From Neobacillus bataviensis (GTDB taxonomy: Bacteria; Bacillota; Bacilli; Bacillales_B; DSM-18226), in contig NZ_JAHXYW010000013.1 of NCBI RefSeq assembly GCF_019969725.1, positions 92,097 to 156,096 on the forward strand: a DNA stretch of 64,000 nt, given 5' to 3'. The notes under the pieces were generated by a model, which had not been told where the DNA came from, did not search any database, and was given only the letters and a program-made list of their open reading frames with translations. Below are positions 1-7,821 of this stretch, piece after piece (the first letter of the stretch is position 1; every line of letters begins with the position of its first letter). The position numbers and the translations under genes are program-made.

Positions 1-1
1 G

Positions 2-130
2 TTGAAATACATGGGTAAAACCAAGCATCTTCTTAATGAAGAAAATAAACCATTATTAGAAGAATTTGAAGCAGAAGTTGAAAAGAGATGGCAGCGCCTG
101 AAAGCTAAGAATGATAACCCAATGTTATGA
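2..130 (+). CDS. C-terminal end of an unrecognised protein (partial at window edge)
   Basis: An open frame enters from the left edge and stops at TGA 128-130. About 42 residues are visible; they are Lys/Glu rich and look helical, and the protein ends in DNPML. An in-frame TTG at 2 and ATG at 11 have no visible RBS, so this is most likely the tail of a longer gene. A strong terminator starts 9 bases after the stop. I do not recognise the family. In B. subtilis mtnA lies beside mtnK, but this tail does not look like MtnA to me. Confidence 0.45.
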   Translation: MKYMGKTKHLLNEENKPLLEEFEAEVEKRWQRLKAKNDNPML

Positions 131-138
131 TATAATAG

Positions 139-170
139 ACCACTTCCTAAAATCAGGAAGTGGTTTATTT
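139..170 (+). terminator. Rho-independent terminator after the partial gene
   Basis: A perfect 10-bp stem (139-148 with 155-164, ACCACTTCCT/AGGAAGTGGT) has a 6-base loop and is followed by TTTATTTGTTT. It ends the transcript entering from the left. Confidence 0.85.
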
Positions 171-172
171 GT

Positions 173-201
173 TTGACAGTATTCAATAAATTCGATATAT
201 T
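173..201 (+). promoter_or_regulatory. SigA-type promoter of the ArsR-family gene
   Basis: TTGACA at 173-178, a 17-base spacer and TATATT at 196-201 are seen directly downstream of the preceding terminator and 44 bases before the ATG at 245. This is near consensus for the vegetative sigma factor. Confidence 0.7.
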
Positions 202-244
202 TCTAATTAGATGATTATCAAATATAGAAAAGGTGTGATCTTTG

Positions 245-829
245 ATGCAGCTAAATCGCTTAGTCGAGTTCTATAAAACGATGGGCGACCCAACAAGGGT
301 TAGAATTGTTTCACTTCTAGCAAAAGGACCTCTGCACGGTCAGGCAATTGCAGGCAAGCTTGGCTTAACCGCACCAACAATTACCCATCACTTAAAGAAA
401 TTAAGAGAGGTTCATCTGGTTTATGAAAGAAGAGATAAAAATACGATTTACTTTTATTTAAATAGTTCTTTAATCAAACAGCAGGCAGAAGTACTCTCGC
501 AGCTATTGGATAAAAGGGGGGAGGAGCTGGAAAATATGGTGGAAGATAGTCTTGAAAGGCAAAAAATAATCGAGAATTTCTATACTAAAGACGGAAAATT
601 AAAAAATATTCCTTCACAGCGGAAAAAGAAATTAATCGTGTTTGAGCATATGGTACAAGGGTTAAAAAAAGGAAAGAAATATGAAGAAAAAGAAATAAAT
701 GAGTTTATTAAACAATTTCACGAGGATTATGCAACCATTCGCCGGGAATTTATAATTAATCATTATATGTATCGGGAAAATGGAATATATGAGCTAAATC
801 CTGAAGAAATGTGGGCGAAGCCCGAATGA
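245..829 (+). CDS. ArsR-family winged-helix regulator with C-terminal DUF2087
   Basis: Predicted DNA-binding transcriptional regulator of 194 residues. Residues about 8-85 form an ArsR-type winged helix (GDPTRVRIVSLLAKGP, then a recognition helix around APTITHHLKKL). Residues about 118-190 (IPSQRKKKLIVFEHM onward, ending near NGIYELNPEEMWA) match the DUF2087 module often fused to such regulators. I see no clear metal-binding Cys/His cluster, so metal sensing should not be assumed. AGGTG at 231-235 serves either the TTG at 242 or the ATG at 245; I chose the ATG (spacing 9). It has its own promoter and terminator, so it is monocistronic. The target and ligand are unknown. Confidence 0.85.
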   Translation: MQLNRLVEFYKTMGDPTRVRIVSLLAKGPLHGQAIAGKLGLTAPTITHHLKKLREVHLVYERRDKNTIYFYLNSSLIKQQAEVLSQLLDKRGEELENMVEDSLERQKIIENFYTKDGKLKNIPSQRKKKLIVFEHMVQGLKKGKKYEEKEINEFIKQFHEDYATIRREFIINHYMYRENGIYELNPEEMWAKPE

Positions 830-833
830 AAAA

Positions 834-860
834 GCAATCCGAAGCTTCGGATTGCCTTTT
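834..860. terminator. Bidirectional terminator between the ArsR gene and mtnK
   Basis: A 22-base perfect palindrome (834-855, GCAATCCGAAG/CTTCGGATTGC) is flanked by A-rich sequence on the left and CTTTTCATTT on the right. It can end both the ArsR-family gene and the convergent mtnK. Confidence 0.85.
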
Positions 861-865
861 CATTT

Positions 866-2050
866 CTAAATTACCGTTTTAACTACATGGATAAATTCTT
901 GCAGGTTTTTGATTTCGTTTCGAAGTTTAATAAGGGTTTTACCAAGTTCCAATGTCTTTTGTTTTGCCGCTATTCGTATTTCTTTATTTTCAATTGAATC
1001 CAAATCGGCAACATGTGCAAGACCGATGGTTCTTCTAATTAATTCACAGCCGGCAAAACCAATAGAGTCTTCGAAAAATTTAGATAAATTATATTTCAAG
1101 AATGCCGATGTTTTTGCTAAAGGTTCCTTATTCTCTCGTTCCCACAAATGAGAAAATTGACTTTCAAAAACATTCCAGACTGTTTCAATATGCTTGATAA
1201 AGATATCACGGTTTTTATCGTTCACAATGACCTGGAAGAGAAGGTTGCCAAATACTTGGCCGATATCAAATCCGGCAGGACCATAGAAGGCAAATTCAGG
1301 GTCAATAACTTTTGTTTCCCAATCATTCGCAAAAACACTTCCAGTATGGAGGTCGCCATGAAGAAGAACTTCTGCATCAGTTAAAAAGTTTTTTTTCAAA
1401 ATATTAACATGATGCTTCAATTCTTCATCGTGCCAAAGTTCTTCAACAGCTGGCCTTAATTCAGCTTCAAAATTATTTGTCTCTGCATCATAAAATGGGT
1501 CGGTGAAGATTAAATCCTCTGTAATTTTGCACAGTTCAGGATTGATAAACTGCTGTACCCTTTCTTTCTTAACAGCAGGACCTAAACCATAATCTGAGGT
1601 AAAAAATAAAGTATTGGCGAGATACTCTCCAAGATGCTGTGATATTAAGGGGTAGGTTCTTCCTTCGATAAAGCCTGTTCTCGCAATCAAAAGATGAGAT
1701 AAATCCTCCATGACTGTTACTGCGAGTATATCATCTGTGTGATAAACCCTGGGTACATAATCAGGAGCCATTTGGCCAAAAATTTTTAAGGCGTCTGCTT
1801 CAATCTTGGCTCTTTTTAGGGTAAGAGGCCAGCTTTCCCCAACCACCTTTGCGTAAGGAAGAGCTTGTTTGATAATAATGCTTTTATCATGCTGTTTATC
1901 GACAATATGAAAAACAAGGTTTAAGTTGCCATCACCAATTTCCTTACAAGTGAGATCCGCATTATCAGTAACTAGATTTAAGCGTAATGCTAGCTCAATG
2001 GCAGCGGCTTCGGTTAATGGTTGATAGGTTTGTTGTTTTAATAGACTCAT
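866..2050 (-). CDS. mtnK: Methylthioribose kinase MtnK
   Basis: Cytosolic kinase that phosphorylates 5-methylthioribose to methylthioribose-1-phosphate, an early step of methionine salvage. At 394 residues it is close to the usual length. Protein-kinase-like catalytic features are visible: LLHGDLHTGSVF (catalytic loop with Asp) and KVIDPEFAFYGPAGFDIG (metal-binding DPE). The longer open frame reaches 2137, but the ATG at 2050 has an AAAGGAG RBS and begins MSLLKQQTYQPL, which is the family start; the upstream extension is riboswitch and terminator sequence. A SAM riboswitch precedes it. In B. subtilis mtnA follows in the operon; here mtnK is followed by a terminator, so it is monocistronic. 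Confidence 0.95.
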   Translation of the reverse strand: MSLLKQQTYQPLTEAAAIELALRLNLVTDNADLTCKEIGDGNLNLVFHIVDKQHDKSIIIKQALPYAKVVGESWPLTLKRAKIEADALKIFGQMAPDYVPRVYHTDDILAVTVMEDLSHLLIARTGFIEGRTYPLISQHLGEYLANTLFFTSDYGLGPAVKKERVQQFINPELCKITEDLIFTDPFYDAETNNFEAELRPAVEELWHDEELKHHVNILKKNFLTDAEVLLHGDLHTGSVFANDWETKVIDPEFAFYGPAGFDIGQVFGNLLFQVIVNDKNRDIFIKHIETVWNVFESQFSHLWERENKEPLAKTSAFLKYNLSKFFEDSIGFAGCELIRRTIGLAHVADLDSIENKEIRIAAKQKTLELGKTLIKLRNEIKNLQEFIHVVKTVI

Positions 2051-2095
2051 TATTTTATTCTCCTTTTTTCGGAGGCTAGGTTGTGGATGGGGGCA

Positions 2096-2127
2096 CAAAA
2101 AAGCCTCTTTCTTTTTTGAAAGAGGCT
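2096..2127 (-). terminator. Riboswitch-controlled terminator in the mtnK leader
   Basis: On the minus strand the stem AGCCTCTTTC/GAAAGAGGCT (arms at 2102-2111 and 2118-2127) is followed by TTTTTTGTG. It lies between the SAM aptamer and the mtnK start, as expected for the expression platform of an S-box that switches transcription off when SAM is plentiful. Confidence 0.85.
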
Positions 2128-2147
2128 CTGAAGACATTCATGTCTGT

Positions 2148-2308
2148 CGCACCTCTTATCTTTCAGAAAGACAATCCTTCTGTTGGAATTAGCACCGTGC
2201 CTTATTCGGGTTTTCCCCGGCGAAAAATTCGCCCCATTTTTACAATGGGATTATGGTCGGTTGCTGGGCTTCAAAGGGCCAAATCCCTCAGCCAGCTCGT
2301 GATAAGAG
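2148..2308 (-). ncRNA. SAM-I (S-box) riboswitch, mtnK leader
   Basis: Read on the minus strand, the leader contains CTCTTATCACGAG, GAGGGA-TTTGGCCC, TGAAGCCCAGCAACC, GGCACGGTGCTAATTCC and a closing GATAAGAGG. These are the conserved blocks of the SAM-I aptamer in the right order. P1 pairs CTCTTATC (2301-2308) with GATAAGAG. The P3 arm is longer than usual, giving an aptamer of about 160 nt. It should lower mtnK expression when SAM is high. Confidence 0.95.
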
Positions 2309-2342
2309 TATCTGAATTTTAAAATTTATTAATCTGATAAGT

Positions 2343-2372
2343 ACTATAACAGGATAAAAAGATTAGTGTCAA
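2343..2372 (-). promoter_or_regulatory. SigA-type promoter of mtnK
   Basis: On the minus strand, TTGACA (2367-2372), an 18-base spacer and TATAGT (2343-2348) place the start near 2336, about 28 bases before the riboswitch P1 stem. Confidence 0.7.
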
Positions 2373-2422
2373 TATTTTTTGAAAATTATTTTTATTGTCA
2401 CTGAAAAGTTCGGAGTATTTAC

Positions 2423-2451
2423 TTTACAAGTAAATATAAAAGTTATATCAT
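2423..2451 (+). promoter_or_regulatory. Possible promoter of mtnE
   Basis: TTTACA (2423-2428), a 17-base spacer and TATCAT (2446-2451) precede mtnE. Both hexamers deviate from consensus, so this is tentative. Unlike mtnK and mtnW, mtnE has no S-box in the 130 bases before it. Confidence 0.4.
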
Positions 2452-2503
2452 TTGTGACTAGAATTTCAAACCAAAAATGAAATAGTTAGAGCAGGTGAGA
2501 GTA

Positions 2504-3682
2504 TTGAAACAATTTCCGCCATCAAATCTTTTAAACAGTCTGCCAAAACAATTTTTTGCCTCCCTTGTTAAAAAGGTGGATCAATATCTTGAACAAGGCT
2601 ATGATGTCATTAATTTAGGACAGGGTAATCCTGATCAGCCAACACCCGGGCATATTGTTGCCAAGCTTCAGGAAGCAGCAGCCAATCCCGTCAACCATAA
2701 ATATTCGCCCTTTCAAGGACATAAATATTTAAAACAGGCTGCCGCGGAATTTTATTTGAGGGAATATGGAGTTACCATTGATCCCAAAAAAGAGGTCGCC
2801 ATTCTTTTTGGCGGCAAAGCAGGCCTGGTAGAAATACCTCAGTGCTTATTAAATCCTGGTGATACTATTCTGGTTCCAGATCCCGGCTATCCCGATTATT
2901 GGTCTGGTGTCGCCCTGGCCCAAGCTGAAATGGCAATAATGCCATTAAGAGAGAAGAATCATTTCTTACCAGATTATCAGGAAATGTCACCGGAAATTTT
3001 ATCTAAGGCTAAATTAATGTTCCTCAATTATCCTAATAATCCAACAGGAGCAACTGCCACAACCGAATTCTTTGAGGATACAGTCAAGCTTGCCAGTAAA
3101 AATGATATTTGCGTTGTCCATGACTTTGCCTACGGGGCAATAGGTTTTGACGGAAAAAAACCAATCAGCTTCCTGCAGGTGGAAGGGGCAAAAGATGTGG
3201 GTATCGAAATTTATACACTTTCCAAATCCTATAATATGGCCGGCTGGCGCGTAGGATTTGCTGTTGGAAATGAAAGTGTTATTTCGGCAATAGAGCTTTT
3301 GCAGGATCATCTTTATGTTAGTTTATTTGGTGCTGTCCAGGAGGCTGCAGCTGAAGCGTTAACTGCCTCACAAGAATGTGTGAAGGAATTAAATCAGCTT
3401 TATGAGCGAAGAAGGAATGTCCTAATTGACGGCTTGCGGTCGTTAGGCTGGGATGTTACAGCTCCTAAAGGATCCTTTTTTGCATGGTTAAAGGTCCCCA
3501 ATGGTCTAACGTCAGAGGAATTCGCTAATATTCTTCTCGAACAAGTACATATCATGGTCGCCCCAGGTATTGGCTTTGGTCAATATGGAGAAGGTTTTGT
3601 CCGTGTTGGACTTTTATCTTCTGAGGAGCGGCTAAGGGAAGCTGTCAGAAGAATTAGTTGTTTAGAAATTTTTGAAAAATAG
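2504..3682 (+). CDS. mtnE: Methionine-salvage aminotransferase MtnE
   Basis: PLP-dependent class I/II aminotransferase that makes methionine from 4-methylthio-2-oxobutyrate, the last step of salvage. It has 392 residues. Visible features: VINLGQGNPDQPTPGHI near the N-terminus, LNYPNNPTGA (substrate and cofactor site), VVHDFAYGAIGFDG with the PLP-pyridine Asp, and the Schiff-base lysine in YTLSKSYNMAGWRVGF. The open frame begins at GTG 2495, but GCAGGTGAG then suits the TTG at 2504 (MKQFPPSNLL), which agrees better with the family start. It lies between the two S-box leaders and is co-directional with mtnWXBD, whose promoter begins right after its stop. Confidence 0.92.
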   Translation: MKQFPPSNLLNSLPKQFFASLVKKVDQYLEQGYDVINLGQGNPDQPTPGHIVAKLQEAAANPVNHKYSPFQGHKYLKQAAAEFYLREYGVTIDPKKEVAILFGGKAGLVEIPQCLLNPGDTILVPDPGYPDYWSGVALAQAEMAIMPLREKNHFLPDYQEMSPEILSKAKLMFLNYPNNPTGATATTEFFEDTVKLASKNDICVVHDFAYGAIGFDGKKPISFLQVEGAKDVGIEIYTLSKSYNMAGWRVGFAVGNESVISAIELLQDHLYVSLFGAVQEAAAEALTASQECVKELNQLYERRRNVLIDGLRSLGWDVTAPKGSFFAWLKVPNGLTSEEFANILLEQVHIMVAPGIGFGQYGEGFVRVGLLSSEERLREAVRRISCLEIFEK

Positions 3683-3683
3683 G

Positions 3684-3712
3684 TTGACATTTTAATTCTT
3701 TCTTGGGATAAT
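3684..3712 (+). promoter_or_regulatory. SigA-type promoter of the mtnWXBD operon
   Basis: TTGACA (3684-3689), a 17-base spacer and GATAAT (3707-3712) start one base after the mtnE stop codon. The predicted start near 3719 gives a leader of about 225 nt containing the second SAM riboswitch. Confidence 0.75.
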
Positions 3713-3762
3713 CCAAACTAAAGTTAACTAATATGAAAATAATTAATATTACGAATCGTTTT

Positions 3763-3870
3763 CTTATCAAGAGCAGGCGGAGGGACTAGCCCAATGAAGC
3801 CCGGCAACCGACTTAAACCATTTTTAAGCACGGTGCTAAATCTTGCAGCGAACAGCTGATAGATGAGAAG
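3763..3870 (+). ncRNA. SAM-I (S-box) riboswitch, mtnW leader
   Basis: CTTATCAAGAG, GGCGGAGGGACTAGCCC, TGAAGCCCGGCAACC, GCACGGTGCTAAATCTTGCAG and the closing GATGAG are the standard SAM-I blocks. P1 pairs 3763-3768 with 3863-3868. The 3' side of the aptamer (AGAAGA-T-GTTAG) can instead pair with CTAAC-C-TCTTCT at the base of the downstream terminator, so an antiterminator is visible. Confidence 0.96.
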
Positions 3871-3888
3871 ATGTTAGTTTGTAACGCT

Positions 3889-3917
3889 AACCTCTTCTTT
3901 TCGAAGAGGTTTTTTTA
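3889..3917 (+). terminator. Riboswitch-controlled terminator in the mtnW leader
   Basis: The stem AACCTCTTC/GAAGAGGTT (3889-3897 with 3903-3911) is followed by TTTTTT. It is the off-state expression platform of the SAM riboswitch just upstream and lies 26 bases before the mtnW ATG. Confidence 0.9.
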
Positions 3918-3942
3918 TGTTTTTACGAAAGGAAGTGTAATA

Positions 3943-5154
3943 ATGTCTGAATTAATCGCTACATATTTACTGCATGATGAAAAAAATCCAGACAAAAAAG
4001 CAGAGGAAATTGCCCTGGGACTCACAGTGGGTTCATGGACAAATTTGCCCGAACTCGAACAAAACCAATTACGAAAGCATAAAGGAAGGGTCGTTTCAAT
4101 CGAGGGAGTTCACTCTGAAAGAGAAAATCAATCCTTGATTAGAATTGCCTATCCGACTCTTAATTTTTCAAATGATATCCCGGCGATTTTAACAACTGTT
4201 TTTGGAAAACTTTCTTTGGATGGGAAAATAAAATTACTTGATTTGGATTTTGACGAAAAATTAAAGAGGTTATTCCCAGGTCCGAAATTTGGGATTGAGG
4301 GGATTAGAGGGAAATTAAACGTATATGATAGACCGCTTTTAATGAGCATCTTTAAAGGAGTGCTTGGTAAAGATCTTTCCTTTTTAGCTGAACAGCTAAA
4401 GCAGCAGGCACTTGGTGGTGTTGATCTTGTTAAAGATGACGAAATTCTTTTTGAAAATGAACTAACACCATTTGAAAAAAGAATCGCTGCAGGTAAAGAG
4501 GTATTAAAAGAGGTTTATGACAAGACGGGACATAGAACGCTTTACGCTGTTAATTTGACAGGCAGAACTTCTCAGCTAAGGGATAAAGCAAGAAAGGCAG
4601 CGGAACTAGGAGCAGACCTTTTACTTTTTAATGTGTTTTCCTATGGGCTCGATGTTCTTCAAGAATTAAGAGAGGACGATGAAATTGGCCTTCCGCTTAT
4701 GGCCCATCCGGCAGTCAGCGGGGCTTTAACATCATCGCTTGAATATGGATTTTCCCATTCCTTGCTGCTTGGTAAGCTGCTAAGGTATGCAGGTGCAGAT
4801 TTATCATTGTTTCCATCTCCATATGGAACAGTAGCATTGGAAAAAAACTCTGCACTCGCGATTGCCAGTGAATTAACGAAGGCGGATACCTTCCTAAAGG
4901 CATTCCCGGTTCCTTCCGCTGGAATTCACCCAGGACTCGTTCCATTATTAATTCGGGACTTTGGAATCAATTCAGTCATTAACGCAGGCGGCGGCGTCCA
5001 TGGACATCCAGATGGTGCCCGTGGCGGCGGCTTAGCATTCCGTCAGGCAATCGAAACAAACCTCCAAGGGAACCTGCTAGCCCAAGGCGCTGAACAGTTC
5101 CCTGAACTCAAAAAGGCATTGCAGTTATGGGGGAATGCAGAGGTGACAGCATAA
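3943..5154 (+). CDS. mtnW: 2,3-diketo-5-methylthiopentyl-1-phosphate enolase MtnW (RuBisCO-like protein)
   Basis: RuBisCO-like protein of 403 residues that enolises the diketone intermediate of methionine salvage; it does not fix CO2. Residues expected of the family are present: [11 protein letters not shown] with the carbamylation-type lysine at about 164 and the Mg-binding Asp/Glu after it, the [11 protein letters not shown] segment, and the phosphate-binding [15 protein letters not shown] near the C-terminus. The open frame extends back to 3871 across the terminator, but the ATG at 3943 has the RBS AAAGGAAGTG. First gene of mtnWXBD; mtnX starts at the base after its stop. Confidence 0.96.
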   Translation: MSELIATYLLHDEKNPDKKAEEIALGLTVGSWTNLPELEQNQLRKHKGRVVSIEGVHSERENQSLIRIAYPTLNFSNDIPAILTTVFGKLSLDGKIKLLDLDFDEKLKRLFPGPKFGIEGIRGKLNVYDRPLLMSIFKGVLGKDLSFLAEQLKQQALGGVDLVKDDEILFENELTPFEKRIAAGKEVLKEVYDKTGHRTLYAVNLTGRTSQLRDKARKAAELGADLLLFNVFSYGLDVLQELREDDEIGLPLMAHPAVSGALTSSLEYGFSHSLLLGKLLRYAGADLSLFPSPYGTVALEKNSALAIASELTKADTFLKAFPVPSAGIHPGLVPLLIRDFGINSVINAGGGVHGHPDGARGGGLAFRQAIETNLQGNLLAQGAEQFPELKKALQLWGNAEVTA

Positions 5155-5826
5155 ATGGCCCGGCCTGTTATTTACTGCGATTTTGATGGGACGATAACGG
5201 AAAGTGATAATATCATTGCCATCATGAAAAAATATGCACCTCCAGGGTGGGAGGAAATTAAAGATCAGATTTTCTCCCGTCAGATTTCAATTAAGAATGG
5301 TGTAGGAAAGTTATTTTCTCTGTTACCAAGTAATAGAAAAGATGAAATAACAAAATTTGCGATTGAAAATGCGAAAATTCGTTCAGGTTTCAAAGAGTTT
5401 GTTGCGTTTGCACATGAGGAAGGAATTCCCTTTTATATTGTAAGCGGTGGAATCGACTTCTTTGTTTATCCAATTCTAGCTGATTATGGGCCATTTACAG
5501 AAATTTATTGCAACGAATCTAATTTTTCTGAATCAGGTATTCGGATTCTTTGGCCGCATTCCTGTGATCCTTTATGTAAAAATGATTGCGGCTGCTGTAA
5601 ACCGAGCATCATTCGCCATTTGAATCATAAAAATAGCTTTAAGATTGTCATTGGAGACTCCGTAACGGATCTTGAAGCTGCAAAGCATGCCGACTTCGTA
5701 TTGGCAAGAGATTTGTTACAGGAGAAATGCCTAGAGTGGGGGATAAACCACCGGGAATTTCATACATTCTATGATTGTATTGAGGAGATAAAAAAGAGAA
5801 TTGAGGTGGGTGAACGATCATGCTAA
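5155..5826 (+). CDS. mtnX: 2-hydroxy-3-keto-5-methylthiopentenyl-1-phosphate phosphatase MtnX
   Basis: HAD-superfamily phosphatase of 223 residues that dephosphorylates the MtnW product. Motif I is YCDFDGTIT with the nucleophile Asp, motif II is the YIVSGG segment, and the Mg-binding acidic motif is [15 protein letters not shown] Cys-rich stretch ([12 protein letters not shown]) is visible in the cap region, as in other MtnX proteins. Its RBS (AGAGGTGA) lies within the end of mtnW and its end overlaps mtnB by 7 bases, pointing to coupled translation. Confidence 0.95.
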   Translation: MARPVIYCDFDGTITESDNIIAIMKKYAPPGWEEIKDQIFSRQISIKNGVGKLFSLLPSNRKDEITKFAIENAKIRSGFKEFVAFAHEEGIPFYIVSGGIDFFVYPILADYGPFTEIYCNESNFSESGIRILWPHSCDPLCKNDCGCCKPSIIRHLNHKNSFKIVIGDSVTDLEAAKHADFVLARDLLQEKCLEWGINHREFHTFYDCIEEIKKRIEVGERSC

Positions 5827-6449
5827 AGGAAAGATGGAATGAATTAGCTGATATAAAGGATGAATTGGCTGAGCGGGATTGGTTTATGGGGACAAGTGGA
5901 AACCTGGCGATTAAAGTGAGTGATCACCCGCTTCAATTTTTGGTAACAGCAAGTGGGAAAGATAAGCGCAAGCGAACAGACGAGGATTTCATTCTCGTTG
6001 ACGAATTTGGCGAAGCAGTTGAAGAAACCCATTTAAAGCCTTCAGCTGAAACCTTGCTTCATGTCGAGATATACCGTATGACAAATGCAGGCTGTAGTCT
6101 GCATGTCCATACGATTGATAATAATGTCATTTCAGAAGTATATGGTGACATTGGCGAAGTAACCTTTAAAGGGCAAGAACTGATAAAGGCATTTGATAAA
6201 TGGGAAGAGGATGCTGTCCTGAAAATACCGATTATTCGTAATTATGCCCATATCCCAACACTTGCAAATAAATTTTCCGAACATGTTTCGGGCGATACAG
6301 GCGCGGTCTTAATCCGAAACCATGGCATTACAGTTTGGGGAAGAAACGCATTTGAAGCAAAAAAAATACTCGAAGCCTCAGAATTCTTGTTTCGCTATCA
6401 ATTACGGTTGCTAGAACATAAACCCAATCAATTAATTAAAGTCGTTTAA
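5820..6449 (+). CDS. mtnB: Methylthioribulose-1-phosphate dehydratase MtnB
   Basis: Zinc-dependent class II aldolase-fold dehydratase (209 residues) acting before MtnW in the pathway. GTSGNLAIK is the phosphate-binding segment, [12 protein letters not shown] carries the acidic catalytic region, and the zinc ligands are the two His of LHVHTIDNN plus a later His in RNHGITVWG. The start ATG at 5820 lies within the last codons of mtnX, with the RBS (GAGGTGGGTG) inside mtnX. Gene order does not follow reaction order, as is usual for this operon. Confidence 0.95.
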   Translation: MLKERWNELADIKDELAERDWFMGTSGNLAIKVSDHPLQFLVTASGKDKRKRTDEDFILVDEFGEAVEETHLKPSAETLLHVEIYRMTNAGCSLHVHTIDNNVISEVYGDIGEVTFKGQELIKAFDKWEEDAVLKIPIIRNYAHIPTLANKFSEHVSGDTGAVLIRNHGITVWGRNAFEAKKILEASEFLFRYQLRLLEHKPNQLIKVV

Positions 6450-6472
6450 TACTCTAAAGGGAGAGATGAAAA

Positions 6473-7006
6473 ATGGCGTATATTACTTTTCAAAACAAAC
6501 AGGATCAACTTCAGGAGCATGAGGAGGTTTCCAGCTTTCTTGCGTCGCAGGAAGTAATTTATGAAAATTGGGACATTAGCAAACTTCCTGCATCACTAGT
6601 AGAAAAGTATTTATTAAGTGATGAAGAAAAAGAAGAAATATTAAATACCTTTGCCGGAGAAATTGCTGACATTTCCAAGAGAAGAGGCTATAAAGCACAG
6701 GATGTCATCTCCTTATCAGAACATACACCTAATTTGGATGTATTGCTGACAAACTTTAAGAACGAGCATCATCATACAGATGATGAGGTTCGTTTCATTG
6801 TTAGCGGACATGGTGTGTTTGTCATCCAAGGAAAAGATGGTGAATTTTTTGAGGTCCATTTGAATCCAGGAGACTTGATTTCAGTTCCCGAAAATACAAG
6901 ACATTATTTTACTTTAGAGGCAGACCGTAAAGTTGTCGCGGTACGTATCTTTGTGACAACTGAAGGCTGGGTGCCGATTTATGAAAAGTTAGAAGTAAAT
7001 CAATAA
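6473..7006 (+). CDS. mtnD: Acireductone dioxygenase MtnD
   Basis: Cupin metalloenzyme of 177 residues that cleaves the acireductone to the 2-keto acid used by MtnE plus formate (Fe form), or by the off-pathway reaction (Ni form). Metal ligands are visible in the first cupin motif HHHTDDEVRFIVSGHG (His, His, Glu) and the second motif GDLISVPENTRHYF (His). The RBS AAAGGGAGAG precedes ATG 6473. It is the last gene of the operon and is followed by a strong terminator. Confidence 0.95.
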   Translation: MAYITFQNKQDQLQEHEEVSSFLASQEVIYENWDISKLPASLVEKYLLSDEEKEEILNTFAGEIADISKRRGYKAQDVISLSEHTPNLDVLLTNFKNEHHHTDDEVRFIVSGHGVFVIQGKDGEFFEVHLNPGDLISVPENTRHYFTLEADRKVVAVRIFVTTEGWVPIYEKLEVNQ

Positions 7007-7011
7007 TAATA

Positions 7012-7046
7012 AAAAAACTGGCTGCAGCGAAAAGCCAGTTTTTTTT
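7012..7046 (+). terminator. Terminator of the mtnWXBD operon
   Basis: AAAAAACTGGCT pairs with AGCCAGTTTTTT across a 9-base loop and ends in a T run at 7039-7046. Confidence 0.9.
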
Positions 7047-7057
7047 GAAATAGGCTA

Positions 7058-7231
7058 TGTTAAAGGGCATTGTTGATTTTTAACCCTGTTGATTGGAGCG
7101 GAAGGCACGAAGACTCCTGCGGGAGTACGGGGCAGGGGAGACCCCGCAGGCGCCAAAGCGCCGAGGAGGCTCGCCGGCACGCCCGCGGAAAGCGAAGCGC
7201 CTGGAGCGCAAATCAACAACCAAGTTTAACA
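7058..7231. repeat. 174-bp dispersed intergenic repeat with terminal inverted repeats (full copy)
   Basis: The element begins TGTTAAA-N5-TTGTTGATTT and ends with the exact inverse AAATCAACAA-N5-TTTAACA, so the ends are inverted repeats of about 22 bp with a diverged 5-bp centre. The 110-bp core is far more GC-rich than the flanks and holds several self-complementary blocks, such as CTCCTGCGGGAG and GGCGCCAAAGCGCC. It has no coding potential that I can see. A deleted second copy is at 31621-31681. Sequences with the core GATTGGAGCGGAAGG...CTCCTGCGGGAG are familiar from many Bacillaceae intergenic regions, from memory; I know of no assigned function. It is either MITE-like or a transcribed structured RNA. 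Confidence 0.8.
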
Positions 7232-7395
7232 GAGTCTTGAAATAAAATAGGAATTTTGTACTAAAAAATATCTTAATAAAATAATGAAAGCCCTTTCATA
7301 ATTAAATAAATAGGAAATGTTAAAAAAATAGATAAAAGTCACTTTGAACTTTTTGAATAAACTGAATTATCGGACCGGCCATTCATAAAGAAAAA

Positions 7396-7434
7396 TGTCG
7401 AAATAAAGAGAAATCAAACAAGAATCATGTCGAA
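7396..7434 (+). promoter_or_regulatory. Two exact Spo0A (0A) boxes upstream of the Spo0E-type gene
   Basis: TGTCGAA, the 0A-box consensus, occurs on the same strand at 7396-7402 and 7428-7434. The starts are 32 bp apart, close to three helical turns. They lie 133-171 bases before the spo0E-like start in an otherwise AT-rich region. The heptamer also turns up by chance elsewhere in the window (for example at 15798), so the pairing and phasing are what make this notable. Confidence 0.5.
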
Positions 7435-7566
7435 TAGCAAGATATATAGAATGTTTTGTCTACTTTTGCGAATGTATTTACTTTTATAAAAATTCTTGTC
7501 ATAATTCTCAAGTAATCTACTTTTTTAGCAGTTTACAGTAAGAATGTAAGAGGCAGGGGGATAACA

Positions 7567-7809
7567 TTGTACAAGTATAGTAATAATCAATCTGACATGA
7601 TTGAGGAGATCAAAGCAAAAAGGGAATTAATGATAAATAGTGCCAATACACAGGGATTTACTAGTGAAGAAACAATAAAATACAGCCAGGAACTTGATGA
7701 ATTGATCAATGAGTATCAAAAAATCATGGGAAAAGCTCCAAGGCCAAATGAAGAGGTTAAATTTGCCTTTCAACAAATGATCATGATTTGGCCAAGAGTA
7801 TTAGTATAA
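7567..7809 (+). CDS. spo0E: Spo0E-family aspartyl-phosphate phosphatase
   Basis: Small two-helix protein of 80 residues that, by family, dephosphorylates Spo0A~P and so delays sporulation. The family signature SQELDELINEY is at about residues 39-49, preceded by a first helix IEEIKAKRELMINSA. The start is TTG 7567 with the RBS AGGCAGGGGG. spo0E also follows the mtn genes in B. subtilis, which supports orthology, although spo0E paralogues are common and this one could be a paralogue. Two 0A boxes lie upstream. The convergent ZIP transporter gene ends 12 bases after its stop. Confidence 0.8.
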   Translation: MYKYSNNQSDMIEEIKAKRELMINSANTQGFTSEETIKYSQELDELINEYQKIMGKAPRPNEEVKFAFQQMIMIWPRVLV

Positions 7810-7821
7810 AGAATCTTTATT

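Noticed and set aside
909..1384. Open frames on the plus strand opposite mtnK
   Set aside because: They lie wholly inside the well-supported mtnK gene on the other strand and have no RBS or family similarity.
2083..2322. 79-codon open frame on the plus strand
   Set aside because: It covers the antisense strand of the mtnK SAM riboswitch and terminator, which explains the sequence.
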